Positions 25,080 to 32,914 of a stretch of DNA of 32,914 nt are shown piece after piece. Every line of letters begins with the position of its first letter. The stretch's first letter is position 1. The notes below the pieces were generated by a model. The model was not told the DNA's origin. It worked only from the letters and a program-made list of their open reading frames with translations, and made no database searches. The stretch is from Bacteroidales bacterium (lineage in GTDB: Bacteria > Bacteroidota > Bacteroidia > Bacteroidales > PUMT01). The position numbers and the translations under genes are program-made. Location: positions 1-32,914 of the forward strand of contig SLPB01000134.1 of the NCBI GenBank assembly GCA_007132225.1. The letters are read 5' to 3'.

Positions 25080-25324
25080 GCAGTTGTAATATAGCTTCTG
25101 ATCATTTAACCGGTGTTATCGTTTTTAATCTGTGGGAATGTCAAATTAAACAGGCTTTAAAAGTGTTATCAAGATAAGTGCCACATACCTCACTCCCCTG
25201 CCAATCTGTTTGTTATGAATAAACGCAAAATAAGAAATTGTTCGATATCATACATATAATGTACGAATATGAACATTCTACCAGTTACCGGTAATCCGGA
25301 GGAAAATATCATCAAGAGGTGATA

Positions 25325-25804
25325 TCAGGATTCAGAATTTAAATCAGCCTTATACCCTTGATCCACCAAAAGATTAGGGGAATTGGCAGCAGCTACGGCC
25401 AGACGGTCGCAAATATCATTTTCCGGAATGTTTGAATGGCCCTTAACCCATACAAAAGTTACATTATGCTTTCGGTATGCCAAAAGGAACCTTTGCCAAA
25501 GATCAGGGTTTTTCTTTTTTTTGAACCCATTTCTTTCCCAGCCGAAAAGCCATTTTTTTTCAACCGCATCGGCAACATAACGGGAGTCTGTATATATTGT
25601 AACACGGCTGCCTGGTATTTTAAGAGACTCCAGTGCAACTATAACGGCAAGCAGCTCCATACGGTTATTGGTTGTCAGCCGGTATCCCTGAGACATCTCT
25701 TTCCGGTGTTTTCCCGACATCATTACAATGCCATAACCGCCCGGCCCCGGATTGCCGAGGGCGGAACCATCCGTATATATGGTTATTGAAGGAGGGTGTG
25801 CCAT
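25325..25804 (-). CDS. rnhA: Ribonuclease HI
   Basis: A 159-residue cytosolic endonuclease that cuts the RNA strand of RNA-DNA hybrids. All four catalytic acidic residues are visible: Asp12 in IYTDGS, Glu50 in NNRMEL, Asp73 in YTDSRY and Asp133 in ICDRLA. The basic handle region WLFGWERNGFKKKKNPDLW (85-103) and WVKGHSNIPEND are also present. Length and order match bacterial RNase HI. A second RNase H of type 2 lies about 2.5 kb away on the same strand. Confidence 0.97.
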   Translation of the reverse strand: MAHPPSITIYTDGSALGNPGPGGYGIVMMSGKHRKEMSQGYRLTTNNRMELLAVIVALESLKIPGSRVTIYTDSRYVADAVEKKWLFGWERNGFKKKKNPDLWQRFLLAYRKHNVTFVWVKGHSNIPENDICDRLAVAAANSPNLLVDQGYKADLNSES

Positions 25805-25870
25805 AAAAAATATACTGTTGATTGTATTGCTTTGTTCCTGAACATCTGCAAAGAAAATTTATTGATAGGG

Positions 25871-25895
25871 TACTGATGAAGTCTCTTTATCAGTA
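25871..25895 (-). terminator. Hairpin after the S46 peptidase gene
   Basis: TACTGATGAAG (25871-25881) and CTTTATCAGTA (25885-25895) pair over 11 bp with one G-T around a 3-nt loop, 9 bp beyond the stop codon. A T-rich stretch follows only about 15 bases later, so efficiency is uncertain. Confidence 0.5.
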
Positions 25896-25903
25896 TTGGA
25901 TAA

Positions 25904-28057
25904 TCAATTTACAATAGTCATTTCATCAATAAGGTGAGTTGCACCGGCAAATTTATCAATTATAAACAAAATATACCTGGCATCAACAGCAATACACCGT
26001 TGCAGTTCAGGTTCAAAAGAAATATCGCCACTCATTGCCTCCCAGTTACCATCAAATGCAAGGCCAATAAGCTCACCCCGTGCATTTATCAAAGGACTGC
26101 CGGAGTTTCCCCCTGTAATATCATTATTTGTAATAAAATTAACCGGCAAACTGCCGTTATCACCATACATGCCATAATCTTTATTCTGGAACAACTCCTT
26201 AAGTCTGCCAGGCACCTGAAATTCCCGGTTGCCTGGTTCCTCTTTTTCCATTATACCTTCAAATGTGGTTAGATAATCATAATAAACCGCATCACGTGGC
26301 AGATAGCCGCCTACTGTCCCATAGGACAGACGCATTGAAAAATTGGCATCCGGATAAAATATCCTTTCAGGGTACTGTTCCTTAAGTCCGGCAATGAATA
26401 ACCGCTGTCCCCTTGACAAGTCATTAAAATACTCAGTCGAAGATTCACGGAGATCGCCGGCTTTCTGGTACGTGGAACGAGCTAGACGAAATGCAGGGTC
26501 GTCTTCAAGTTTTCTGCGTGAAGGTTTGTCAAGAAACGCTTTAAGGCTGGCCTCGGAAGCAAATATCGATTTTTTAAAAAGAGCTTCTGAATACTTGTCA
26601 AAATCGCCTCTGTATCTTCTGATAATATCATTCAGCACCGCCGGATGATATTTCCTGTCAACATCATTGTAAAAAAGCTCAAGCATTGCAGCCACCACCT
26701 TCCTGTCAGTTGGGGGATTATAATCCTTATAAAAATTTTCAGCTGACTTTCTCAAGTTCTCTATTGCTTTTTCAATAGCCGGTTGGCTGGGTTCTCTTAA
26801 TGATAATAAGCCAAGCAGGTTATTTGAGCGGATGGCCATTGACACTATTTCACAGCTCCGTAGAATAGCCTCATCGATATATTGTAGGGCATTAATATTT
26901 TCACGCCCGTCATTAACAGCATTGTCAATAAGCTCAAGGGCAGCACCATATTGTTTTTGCCTGGAGGCTTCAGAATTTACCCATTGCCTGAACGATTCTT
27001 CAATCTCCTGTTTTTGTTCATAAATGCCAAGCCGCTTTAAATTTTCACTTTGACCAATGGAAAATTTCCAGTAGTTAGTTGAACCTGAATACTTATCAGC
27101 ATACTGTATCCTTACTTTTTCACTGGCTAACATATCCTCAAGCAGAATCTCCTGACGCAGGCCCCTTATTTTAATCCTGTTTGGATGAGTGACCTCAAGA
27201 ACTTCATTCACCTCAAACGAAGTCATATAGCGTTGGGTGCCTCCCGGATAACCAAGAACCATGGCAAAGTCGCCTGTTTCAATACCCTTTGCTGACACCG
27301 GCAGGTAATGTTTCGGCTTCATGGGAATGTTATCCTCTGAATAATCTGCAGGTGAACCATCGGGAGCTGTATATACCCTGAAAAGGGCAAAATCACCGGT
27401 ATGGCGCGGCCACATCCAGTTATCGGTATCACCCCCAAATTTTCCAATTGATGAAGGCGGGGTGCCCACAAGCCTCACATCACGAAACCGTTCATAAACC
27501 ATCATGTGATACTGGTTCCCTCCAAAAAAGGACTGTACCCTGGCAAAATGATGGGTTCCTGCTGTTGCCTCCCTCTCAAGTTGCCTTGAATAGATTATGG
27601 TAACTGAATCTCTTTCCTGTTCGGTCATTTCAGGTTCCATACCTGCCATTACAGATTCACTGACATCTTCTATTCTGATAAGGAAAGTAACAGATAATTC
27701 GGGAGATGGAATCTCTTCATCCATGTTGCCTGCCCAAAAGCCATCTGTCAGGTAATCACTCTCAAGAGTTGAATGCGACTGTATAACTCCGTATCCGCAA
27801 TGATGGTTGGTAAGAAGCAGTCCCCTGTCTGATATCATTTCCCCTGTGCAACCGCCTCCGAAAATCACTATTGCATCTTTAATGCTGGAATCGTTGATGC
27901 TGTATATATCCTCAGCACTCAGTTCCAGTCCGAGTTCCTGCATTTGCCCCATATTAAGTTTCTCAAGCAGCGGCAGTGTCCACATGCCCTCGTCGGCTTT
28001 CAGGCTGACCTGATAAATAAGGCAAAGGCCAATAAAAAAAGAGAAAAATTTCTTCAT
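25904..28057 (-). CDS. S46-family dipeptidyl-peptidase (DPP7-like)
   Basis: A 717-residue secreted serine exopeptidase that removes dipeptides from peptide N-termini in the periplasm. The signal peptide is about 1-21. The catalytic histidine is in TNHHCGYG (His85/86), the aspartate lies in the FGGDTDNWMWPRHTGDF region, and the nucleophile Ser652 is in GGNSGSP. Eighteen residues after the serine, in FDGN, is Gly670; at this position family literature places Gly in broad or hydrophobic-specific DPP7 and Arg in acidic-specific DPP11, so DPP7-type specificity is inferred. Length fits the family (about 700-720). S46 enzymes suit asaccharolytic or protein-degrading lifestyles. It lies between rnhA and rnhB with no obvious functional link. 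Confidence 0.95.
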   Translation of the reverse strand: MKKFFSFFIGLCLIYQVSLKADEGMWTLPLLEKLNMGQMQELGLELSAEDIYSINDSSIKDAIVIFGGGCTGEMISDRGLLLTNHHCGYGVIQSHSTLESDYLTDGFWAGNMDEEIPSPELSVTFLIRIEDVSESVMAGMEPEMTEQERDSVTIIYSRQLEREATAGTHHFARVQSFFGGNQYHMMVYERFRDVRLVGTPPSSIGKFGGDTDNWMWPRHTGDFALFRVYTAPDGSPADYSEDNIPMKPKHYLPVSAKGIETGDFAMVLGYPGGTQRYMTSFEVNEVLEVTHPNRIKIRGLRQEILLEDMLASEKVRIQYADKYSGSTNYWKFSIGQSENLKRLGIYEQKQEIEESFRQWVNSEASRQKQYGAALELIDNAVNDGRENINALQYIDEAILRSCEIVSMAIRSNNLLGLLSLREPSQPAIEKAIENLRKSAENFYKDYNPPTDRKVVAAMLELFYNDVDRKYHPAVLNDIIRRYRGDFDKYSEALFKKSIFASEASLKAFLDKPSRRKLEDDPAFRLARSTYQKAGDLRESSTEYFNDLSRGQRLFIAGLKEQYPERIFYPDANFSMRLSYGTVGGYLPRDAVYYDYLTTFEGIMEKEEPGNREFQVPGRLKELFQNKDYGMYGDNGSLPVNFITNNDITGGNSGSPLINARGELIGLAFDGNWEAMSGDISFEPELQRCIAVDARYILFIIDKFAGATHLIDEMTIVN

Positions 28058-28358
28058 TTGTTTTTATTTTTTATTAAAGCGCAGCGGTTCATTCTGTGAT
28101 TCAATTATAGATCTAAACTATATTGCAAAAGGAGCTTCTAATAGAATATATAATCGGCCGCAGGTCAATATATTGTTTTTTTATACAAAACCCCGGCCTT
28201 TTACAGGATAAATTACTTTGACTTAGGCTAAGATATTACAAAAGATTTACACCTTTTCATAAAAAATATCATAACGGGAGATTATATAAAATAATTTATC
28301 ATGATTTCAACAACAGGAGCATTTACTTAAACAATGCAGACCTGCACTACATTGGAAT
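28058..28358. other. Intergenic region between rnhB and the S46 peptidase
   Basis: A 301-bp AT-rich spacer. I see no convincing promoter consensus, hairpin with T tract, or ORF. Confidence 0.5.
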
Positions 28359-28973
28359 TTAATCTTTAAAATTAAGGCACAGCTGCATTGACTTAATTTT
28401 AAAGCTCCTTCGGTGGCAGGCGCTTGGACCATATTGTTTAAGAGCACTGATATGCATAGGTGTGGCATATCCTTTATTTTTATCCCAGCCATAAACCGGA
28501 TATTTATCGTGTAATTTCAGAATCATTTCATCCCTGTGGGTTTTTGCCAGTATGGATGCTGCCGCAATGCTGGCAAAAACCGAATCTCCCCTTACAATGC
28601 AGGTATATGGAATATCCTTGTAGCTATTAAAGCAATTGCCGTCAACAATTATATTTTCAGGTTGGGGAACAAGCAGGGCCAGGGCCCGGTGCATAGCAAG
28701 AATAGAAGCCTGAAGTATATTAACATTGTCAATTTCCATATTATCAGCATACCCTACGGCCCATGCCAGGGCATTCTGCTCAACCTCCGCTCTCAGGTCA
28801 TCACGTCTGGAAGGAGTGAGTTTTTTTGAATCATTAAGCAGGGGGTTCTGATAGCTGAAGGGAAGAATGACCGCAGCAGCAACAACAGGGCCTGCAAGGC
28901 ACCCTCTTCCTGCTTCATCACAACCGGCCTCCAGGGCGTTTACTTTATATGATGATTGAAGTGTGAAGCTCAT
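28359..28973 (-). CDS. rnhB: Ribonuclease HII
   Basis: A 204-residue enzyme that cuts RNA-DNA hybrids and 5' of single ribonucleotides in DNA. The signature GCDEAGRGCLAGPV at 17-30 carries Asp19, Glu20 and the GRG loop; AASILAKTHRDEM near 140 holds the later acidic residues; YGWDKNKGYATPMH is the conserved C-terminal segment. Its ATG overlaps the stop codon of the upstream glycosyltransferase by 4 bp (ATGA), so the two genes are translationally coupled. Confidence 0.97.
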   Translation of the reverse strand: MSFTLQSSYKVNALEAGCDEAGRGCLAGPVVAAAVILPFSYQNPLLNDSKKLTPSRRDDLRAEVEQNALAWAVGYADNMEIDNVNILQASILAMHRALALLVPQPENIIVDGNCFNSYKDIPYTCIVRGDSVFASIAAASILAKTHRDEMILKLHDKYPVYGWDKNKGYATPMHISALKQYGPSACHRRSFKIKSMQLCLNFKD

Positions 28974-30103
28974 TTTTCAGGGTCAAGGGTTTTTTCAATA
29001 GATTTCCAGAGCAGGGCAGCGGTAATGTCCCATGAAAATAATTTTCTTCGCACCCTTCCCTTCTCTACAAGAGACCTTCTGAGGCTTTCATCTGAAGATA
29101 CCCTGATCATTCCCTCAACTACAGACCGTATATTACCGGGGTCAACCAGAAGAGCTGCATCTCCGGCAACCTCAGGCAGAGAGGTCCTGTTTGAAGCAAT
29201 GACCGGTGTATCACAGCACATTGATTCCAGAACAGGTATTCCAAAACCTTCGAAAAAGGGAATATAAACCAGTGCAATTGCAGCACCATAAACTTTTCGC
29301 AGATCCACAGGTTCCATCCGGCCTGTAAAGATAATATCCTTCCTGAAAGTCAATCTCTCCAGTGTTTTCTCCATAAGTGGATAACCATGCATCTTTTCTC
29401 CCACAAGCACCAGTTTTATATCCTTACCCGTCTCTCTTTTAAAGCATTCGTAAGCATCAAGCAGTCCGGCAACATTTTTCCTCTTGTGAAAAGACCCTGC
29501 AAAAATGAAATAATCCTTTCCGCCGGCATATTGTTTCTTTGCTTCGACTTTTTCTTCCCCCGAAAGGGGGGTGTATAATTCAGATGCGCCATTATAAACG
29601 ACATCTATCTCTTCAGATGGAATACCAAAGGTGTTACTTATATCATTTCTTGAATACTCGGAAACAGTGGCGATCCTTGAAGCTTTTGAGGCAAATTTAG
29701 GAAAAAAATGACGGTAATATATCCGGGTGAAAAATGGGTGAAAATCAGGCCTGTGCATGAAATTTATATCATGCAGAATAGCAAGTGAAGGTATATCCGA
29801 TGAAAGAGACAAATAGCCGTCAGGTGAAACAAAAATGTCAGCCCCGGTGCTTTTCAGTATTTTTGGCAAGGAATGTTCAAACCACAGGTACCATAAAACC
29901 GGGTGTCGGGATTGGGGTGGTAATATAAAGGGTTCTACATTACCGGAAAAAATAAAGTCCCGGGAATACGGCCTGTCAAAAAAAAACATGAATCGATGCC
30001 TGGGATGGGCCATTGCGATCCTTTTAAGGGTTTCAAAGGTAAACCACCCTGTCCCGTCAAGCCTGCCTTTTAATAATAATCTGGTATTAACAGCTATGTT
30101 CAT
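28970..30103 (-). CDS. GT4-family (group 1) glycosyltransferase
   Basis: A 377-residue cytosolic GT-B-fold enzyme. The N-terminal acceptor domain opens with NTRLLLKGRLDGTGWFTFE. The C-terminal donor domain has GSFHKRKNVAGLLDAYE, the loop EGFGIPVLESMCCDTPVIAS with the catalytic EX7E-type glutamates, and LPEVAGDAALLVDPGN. Members move a sugar from a nucleotide-sugar donor to a glycan; the sugar and linkage are not readable. It is divergent from a Wzx-type flippase 101 bp away, which suggests a role in polysaccharide or glycan assembly. Confidence 0.94.
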   Translation of the reverse strand: MNIAVNTRLLLKGRLDGTGWFTFETLKRIAMAHPRHRFMFFFDRPYSRDFIFSGNVEPFILPPQSRHPVLWYLWFEHSLPKILKSTGADIFVSPDGYLSLSSDIPSLAILHDINFMHRPDFHPFFTRIYYRHFFPKFASKASRIATVSEYSRNDISNTFGIPSEEIDVVYNGASELYTPLSGEEKVEAKKQYAGGKDYFIFAGSFHKRKNVAGLLDAYECFKRETGKDIKLVLVGEKMHGYPLMEKTLERLTFRKDIIFTGRMEPVDLRKVYGAAIALVYIPFFEGFGIPVLESMCCDTPVIASNRTSLPEVAGDAALLVDPGNIRSVVEGMIRVSSDESLRRSLVEKGRVRRKLFSWDITAALLWKSIEKTLDPEK

Positions 30104-30204
30104 ATTAATCTGTATCTGGCAGTTTTAATAGTATGTGATATTCAAATATTATTAACTATTTTTATTCTAATTATCCCCGGGGTCATTTAAACATTTTCCT
30201 GTTT

Positions 30205-31638
30205 GTGAAACGCAAATTTCTTACAAATTTAACATTATTAGTTTCTCTTAACCTGCTTATCAAACCTTTTTGGGTCCTTGGAATTGATCTCACTGTTCAG
30301 AACACCGTGGGGGCAAATGAGTATGGCTTTTACTTTTCACTGCTGAGTTTTTCCCTGCTGCTTAACATTGTGCAGGACATGGGTATTGCCAGTTTTAATA
30401 ACAGGAATATTGCAAGAAATCATGACCTGGTTCCAAAGTTGCTCCCAAATATACTTTTACTTAAACTGTTACTTGCCGTGGCTTATTTTTCAATAAGCCT
30501 GACGCTGGCCTGGTTAATAGGTTACCAGTTTATCCAGATTAAACTGCTGGTTGTTTTGCTCTTCAACCAGTTCCTTAATTCCATGAACCTTTATCTGCGG
30601 AGTAATGTGGGTGGACTTCAGCTTTTTCGCACCGACAGTCTGCTTTCTGTGACCGACCGCCTACTGATGATAATAATTTGCAGCTTGTTGCTTTGGGGTA
30701 ATGTCACAAAATCTGAATTCAGAATAGAATGGTTTGTATATGCGCAAACAGCTGCATATTTTTTAACCACCATAATAACATTGATTGTGGTATTAAAGCG
30801 CACCAGACTTAAAAAAATAAGTTTTGATCTCACCGTTACCCGCAATATAATCAAACAAAGCTACCCTTATGCTTTGCTTGGTTTATTAATGGTGCTTTAT
30901 TACCGTACAGATTCTGTTATGCTGGAAAGGTTGCTGGATGATGGAAAACTGCAGGCAGGAATTTATGCCCAGGGCTTCCGTATTCTTGATGCTGCTTCAA
31001 TGCTAGGATTTCTTTTTGCGGGAATCTTATTGCCAATGTTTGCCAAAATGATCAAACAAGGCGACCTGGTAATTCCCCTTTTCAGATTTTCTTTTCTTTT
31101 GCTTATCGTTCCAGCCATAACAGCAGCCGTTGCCCTCAACTTTTACCGTTATGAAGTGATGGACTTTCTTTACAGAGAACACACTGGAGAAGCTGCTGAA
31201 ATTTTCGGCATCCTTATGATCAGTTTTGTATTTATGTGCTGTTCAATAATTTTCGGAACCTTGCTCACTGCCAACGGCAGTATGAGGGAGTTGAACACAA
31301 TTGCCCTGATCAGTGTGGCGCTGAATATTATGCTGAACCTTCTTCTTATTCCGCACTACCAGGCACTTGGTTCGGCCCTGGCGAGCATGATTACACAAGT
31401 TTTTGCAGCCTTTTTCCAAATGCTAAGAGTCATGAAGGTGCTGGATTTCTTTCCGGGCCTCAAAATAATAACTCAGATGGCCACATTTATCAGCCTCTTA
31501 ATCTTAACCGGGATTCTGCTACAATACACTGAAATAAAATGGATTTATGGTTTTCTGCTTATTAGCCTGACCGGGATCCTGCTTGCTTTTGCATTAAAGA
31601 TTCTTCCATTTCGTGAAACATTTTATAACCGGACATGA
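30205..31638 (+). CDS. Polysaccharide/oligosaccharide flippase (MOP superfamily, Wzx-like)
   Basis: A 477-residue membrane protein with about 12-14 hydrophobic helices spread along its length and few charged residues. The N-terminal pattern with DLTVQNTVGANEYGFYFSL, then DMGIASFNNRNIARN, and a central segment PYALLGLLMVLYYRTDSVML, resemble O-antigen/teichoic acid translocases. It would flip undecaprenyl-linked sugar units to the periplasm. Translation starts at GTG (30205), which gives the typical short basic MKRKFL lead before helix 1. It is divergent from the glycosyltransferase. No other surface-glycan genes are in the window. Confidence 0.9.
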   Translation: MKRKFLTNLTLLVSLNLLIKPFWVLGIDLTVQNTVGANEYGFYFSLLSFSLLLNIVQDMGIASFNNRNIARNHDLVPKLLPNILLLKLLLAVAYFSISLTLAWLIGYQFIQIKLLVVLLFNQFLNSMNLYLRSNVGGLQLFRTDSLLSVTDRLLMIIICSLLLWGNVTKSEFRIEWFVYAQTAAYFLTTIITLIVVLKRTRLKKISFDLTVTRNIIKQSYPYALLGLLMVLYYRTDSVMLERLLDDGKLQAGIYAQGFRILDAASMLGFLFAGILLPMFAKMIKQGDLVIPLFRFSFLLLIVPAITAAVALNFYRYEVMDFLYREHTGEAAEIFGILMISFVFMCCSIIFGTLLTANGSMRELNTIALISVALNIMLNLLLIPHYQALGSALASMITQVFAAFFQMLRVMKVLDFFPGLKIITQMATFISLLILTGILLQYTEIKWIYGFLLISLTGILLAFALKILPFRETFYNRT

Positions 31639-31798
31639 AAACATGGATCATAAGGTTCTGCACATTAATACGCGTTACTGACCAGGTCACTTAGCCGATA
31701 CGGGGCTCCATTAATTACCTGCTAAGTAAATGGCAACTGTCTCTGATTAAATATCTCATGGTTCAGAAGAGGAAAATATCTTGTTGGTCATATCAAGT

Positions 31799-31829
31799 AT
31801 TGTTGATAAACAGGGAAATTATCAACAAT
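31799..31829. promoter_or_regulatory. 11-bp inverted repeat upstream of the small ruvC-adjacent gene
   Basis: ATTGTTGATAA (31799-31809) and TTATCAACAAT (31819-31829) are perfect complements around 9 bp. It ends 23 bp before the -33 element of the promoter at 31853, a fitting place for a regulator site; with no T tract it is a poor terminator. Confidence 0.55.
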
Positions 31830-31852
31830 CGGAATAATTCTGCTTTCAATTT

Positions 31853-31883
31853 TTTGAAATAAGCCTACTGTCAGGTAATTTTG
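31853..31883 (+). promoter_or_regulatory. Bacteroidota-type promoter of the small ruvC-adjacent gene
   Basis: TTTG at 31853-31856, 19 bp, then TAATTTTG at 31876-31883 match TTTG-N19-TAnnTTTG exactly. The transcription start would be near 31888-31892, which rules out the TTG at 31889 as a start codon and favours the ATG at 31898 (short leader) or 31910. Confidence 0.8.
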
Positions 31884-31897
31884 ATATATTGAAAAAA

Positions 31898-32137
31898 ATG
31901 AGCTGCAAAATGCAAAAAAATGAGCACTTGAAACGGGTACACAGGCAATCCTTTTTGCTCAATTCACGTGAAATGCGTGCCATGAGTCATTTCTGCAAAA
32001 AATACAAGATTAATAATAAATCAAAATTCATCCGGGAAACCCTTGTCACGGCAATACTTAAAAAATTTGATGATGACCACCCGACCCTTTTTGATTTTGA
32101 TAAAGAGCCAAACCTCTTTTCCGGGTCAGGATCCTGA
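31898..32137 (+). CDS. Small basic protein, putative ribbon-helix-helix type
   Basis: A 79-residue basic protein of unknown function. The pattern FLLNSREMRAMSHFCKKYK followed by INNKSKFIRETLVTAILKKF looks like a short beta strand plus two helices, as in ribbon-helix-helix DNA-binding proteins; the KSKFIRE turn is especially reminiscent. It ends with an acidic, proline-containing tail around DDHPTLFDFD. It has its own exact promoter and an inverted repeat that could be its own operator. It is convergent with ruvC, with stop codons 5 bp apart. The fold assignment is by eye only. Confidence 0.65.
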   Translation: MSCKMQKNEHLKRVHRQSFLLNSREMRAMSHFCKKYKINNKSKFIRETLVTAILKKFDDDHPTLFDFDKEPNLFSGSGS

Positions 32138-32142
32138 TAACA

Positions 32143-32691
32143 CTATTCAAGTCTGCCGGGATTTTTAGATATAAATTCTTTCCAGCTTTTACATCCGCTT
32201 CTTTGTTTGGTAAGATCATTCTGGTAGAAATGACATAAGGCAGCTGCCAGTCCGTCGGTAGCATCCAAATTATCAGGCAATTGAGAAATATCCAGAATTT
32301 TTTGAAGGAGAACGGCAACCTGTTCCTTTGAGGCATTGCCCTGGCCGGTGATTGCCTGCTTGATCCTTAAGGGTGCATACTCAAATATCGGAAGAGAGCG
32401 GTAAAGTCCGGCTGCCATGGCAACACCCTGTGCTCTTCCCAGCTTGAGCATGGACTGTACATTCTTACCGTAGAAAGGTGCTTCAATTGCCATCTCATCG
32501 GGATGATACTGGTCAATAAGGTGCAGTGTGCGTTCAAATATCCGCTGCAGCTTAAGGTAATGATTGGGGTATTTTGAAAGGTCAATAACTCCCAGGGCCA
32601 GCATACAGGGATTTTTTCCAACTGACTTTATCAATCCATACCCGGTTATGCTGGTTCCGGGGTCAATGCCCAGTATAATCCTCTCCTTCAT
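32143..32691 (-). CDS. ruvC: Holliday junction resolvase RuvC
   Basis: A 182-residue endonuclease that cuts Holliday junctions with RuvAB. Catalytic residues are in place: Asp10 in [13 protein letters not shown], Glu70 in [11 protein letters not shown], and Asp143/Asp146 in [26 protein letters not shown] and GNASKEQV are also conserved. Its ATG lies in a sequence that is repeated 137 bp upstream, so the start region is part of a tandem duplication. A 79-residue gene converges on its 3' end. Confidence 0.97.
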   Translation of the reverse strand: MKERIILGIDPGTSITGYGLIKSVGKNPCMLALGVIDLSKYPNHYLKLQRIFERTLHLIDQYHPDEMAIEAPFYGKNVQSMLKLGRAQGVAMAAGLYRSLPIFEYAPLRIKQAITGQGNASKEQVAVLLQKILDISQLPDNLDATDGLAAALCHFYQNDLTKQRSGCKSWKEFISKNPGRLE

Positions 32692-32914
32692 TCGTATAAA
32701 GTATAGTTATCTAATATAAAATCAATCATTTATTAAGAGATGGTATTCATATTCAGTATTTCACTCTCATGGAACCCGCATGCTTTATTCATTTTATTTT
32801 GTCTGCCGAAGGCTGATGCGGGTTTCATTCGAATAAAGTATAGTTATCTAATATAAAATCAATATTTACTAAGGCATGGTATTCATATTCAGTATTTCAC
32901 TCTCATGGAACCCG
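32687..32914. repeat. Tandem duplication starting at the ruvC start codon (runs off the window)
   Basis: Copy A is 32687-32778 and copy B 32824-32914; both begin TTCATTCG and end GGAACCCG and are about 90 percent alike with a single 1-bp indel. A 45-bp segment (32779-32823) separates them, and copy B stops at the window end at the point where that segment would begin again, so more units may follow. AACCCGCAT (32773-32781) and ATGCGGGTT (32816-32824) form a hairpin across the spacer. On the minus strand each copy carries ATACTTTAT followed by an ATG; in copy A this ATG is the start of ruvC. Confidence 0.9.

Noticed and set aside
25284-25327. Terminator for rnhA from TTACCGGTAA and the ATATCATC/GGTGATAT pair
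   Set aside because: Stems are short, one has a C-A mismatch on the coding strand, and no T tract follows.
31889-31900. TTG start codon at 31889 for the small ruvC-adjacent protein
   Set aside because: It coincides with the expected transcription start of an exact promoter, so the ATG at 31898 (or 31910) is more likely.

Overview
The window comes from a Bacteroidota chromosome, probably a Bacteroidales-like lineage from an anoxic or sediment-type habitat. Three things support this. Two promoters match the Bacteroidota sigma consensus TTTG-N19-TAnnTTTG exactly, one before the initiator tRNA and one before the small gene next to ruvC. Family content is typical: an S46 dipeptidyl-peptidase, a DUF4837 lipoprotein, long FtsX-type permeases and many lipoproteins. 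Several start regions lack a Shine-Dalgarno sequence.

Layout. Positions 41-7084, visibly more GC-rich than the rest, hold a four-domain sulfur-transfer flavoprotein (CoA-disulfide reductase, rhodanese, TusA, DsrE-like) behind a perfect 17-bp inverted repeat, then a giant membrane-anchored PQQ-type beta-propeller protein with an internal methyltransferase-like domain and a C-terminal malectin-like domain, then tRNA-Pro(CGG). Positions 7262-15539 form a minus-strand housekeeping block: TrmH-family RNA methyltransferase, LepA, DUF4837 lipoprotein, TatA, RseP, Dxr and an M23 peptidase. Positions 15540-18800 hold initiator tRNA-Met with its promoter and terminator, a HIT protein, GreA, two unrecognised small proteins and a Rieske-like lipoprotein whose ligand histidines are replaced. 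Positions 18887-22700 hold lipoate-protein ligase, an orphan sugar-binding lipoprotein, an 807-bp spacer rich in inverted repeats, a TetR regulator and a decayed FtsX permease fragment. Positions 22701-32691 hold an intact FtsX permease, RNase HI, an S46 peptidase, RNase HII overlapping a glycosyltransferase, a divergent polysaccharide flippase, a small putative DNA-binding protein, and RuvC. The window ends inside a tandem duplication that begins at the ruvC start codon.

How the genes fit together. Most of the window is conserved cell maintenance: translation and RNA processing (LepA, RNA methyltransferase, tRNAs, GreA), envelope biogenesis and quality control (TatA, RseP, M23 peptidase), isoprenoid precursors (Dxr), DNA metabolism (RNases HI and HII, RuvC) and lipoylation (LplA). 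The accessory-looking parts are the first 7 kb, the 21.0-22.7 kb spacer with the pseudogene, and the glycosyltransferase/flippase pair. I found no phage, CRISPR array, intact insertion sequence or recognisable defence system. The strongest candidates for something little described are the propeller/methyltransferase/malectin fusion, the sulfur-transfer fusion with its palindromic operator, and the all-cysteine Rieske-like lipoprotein.
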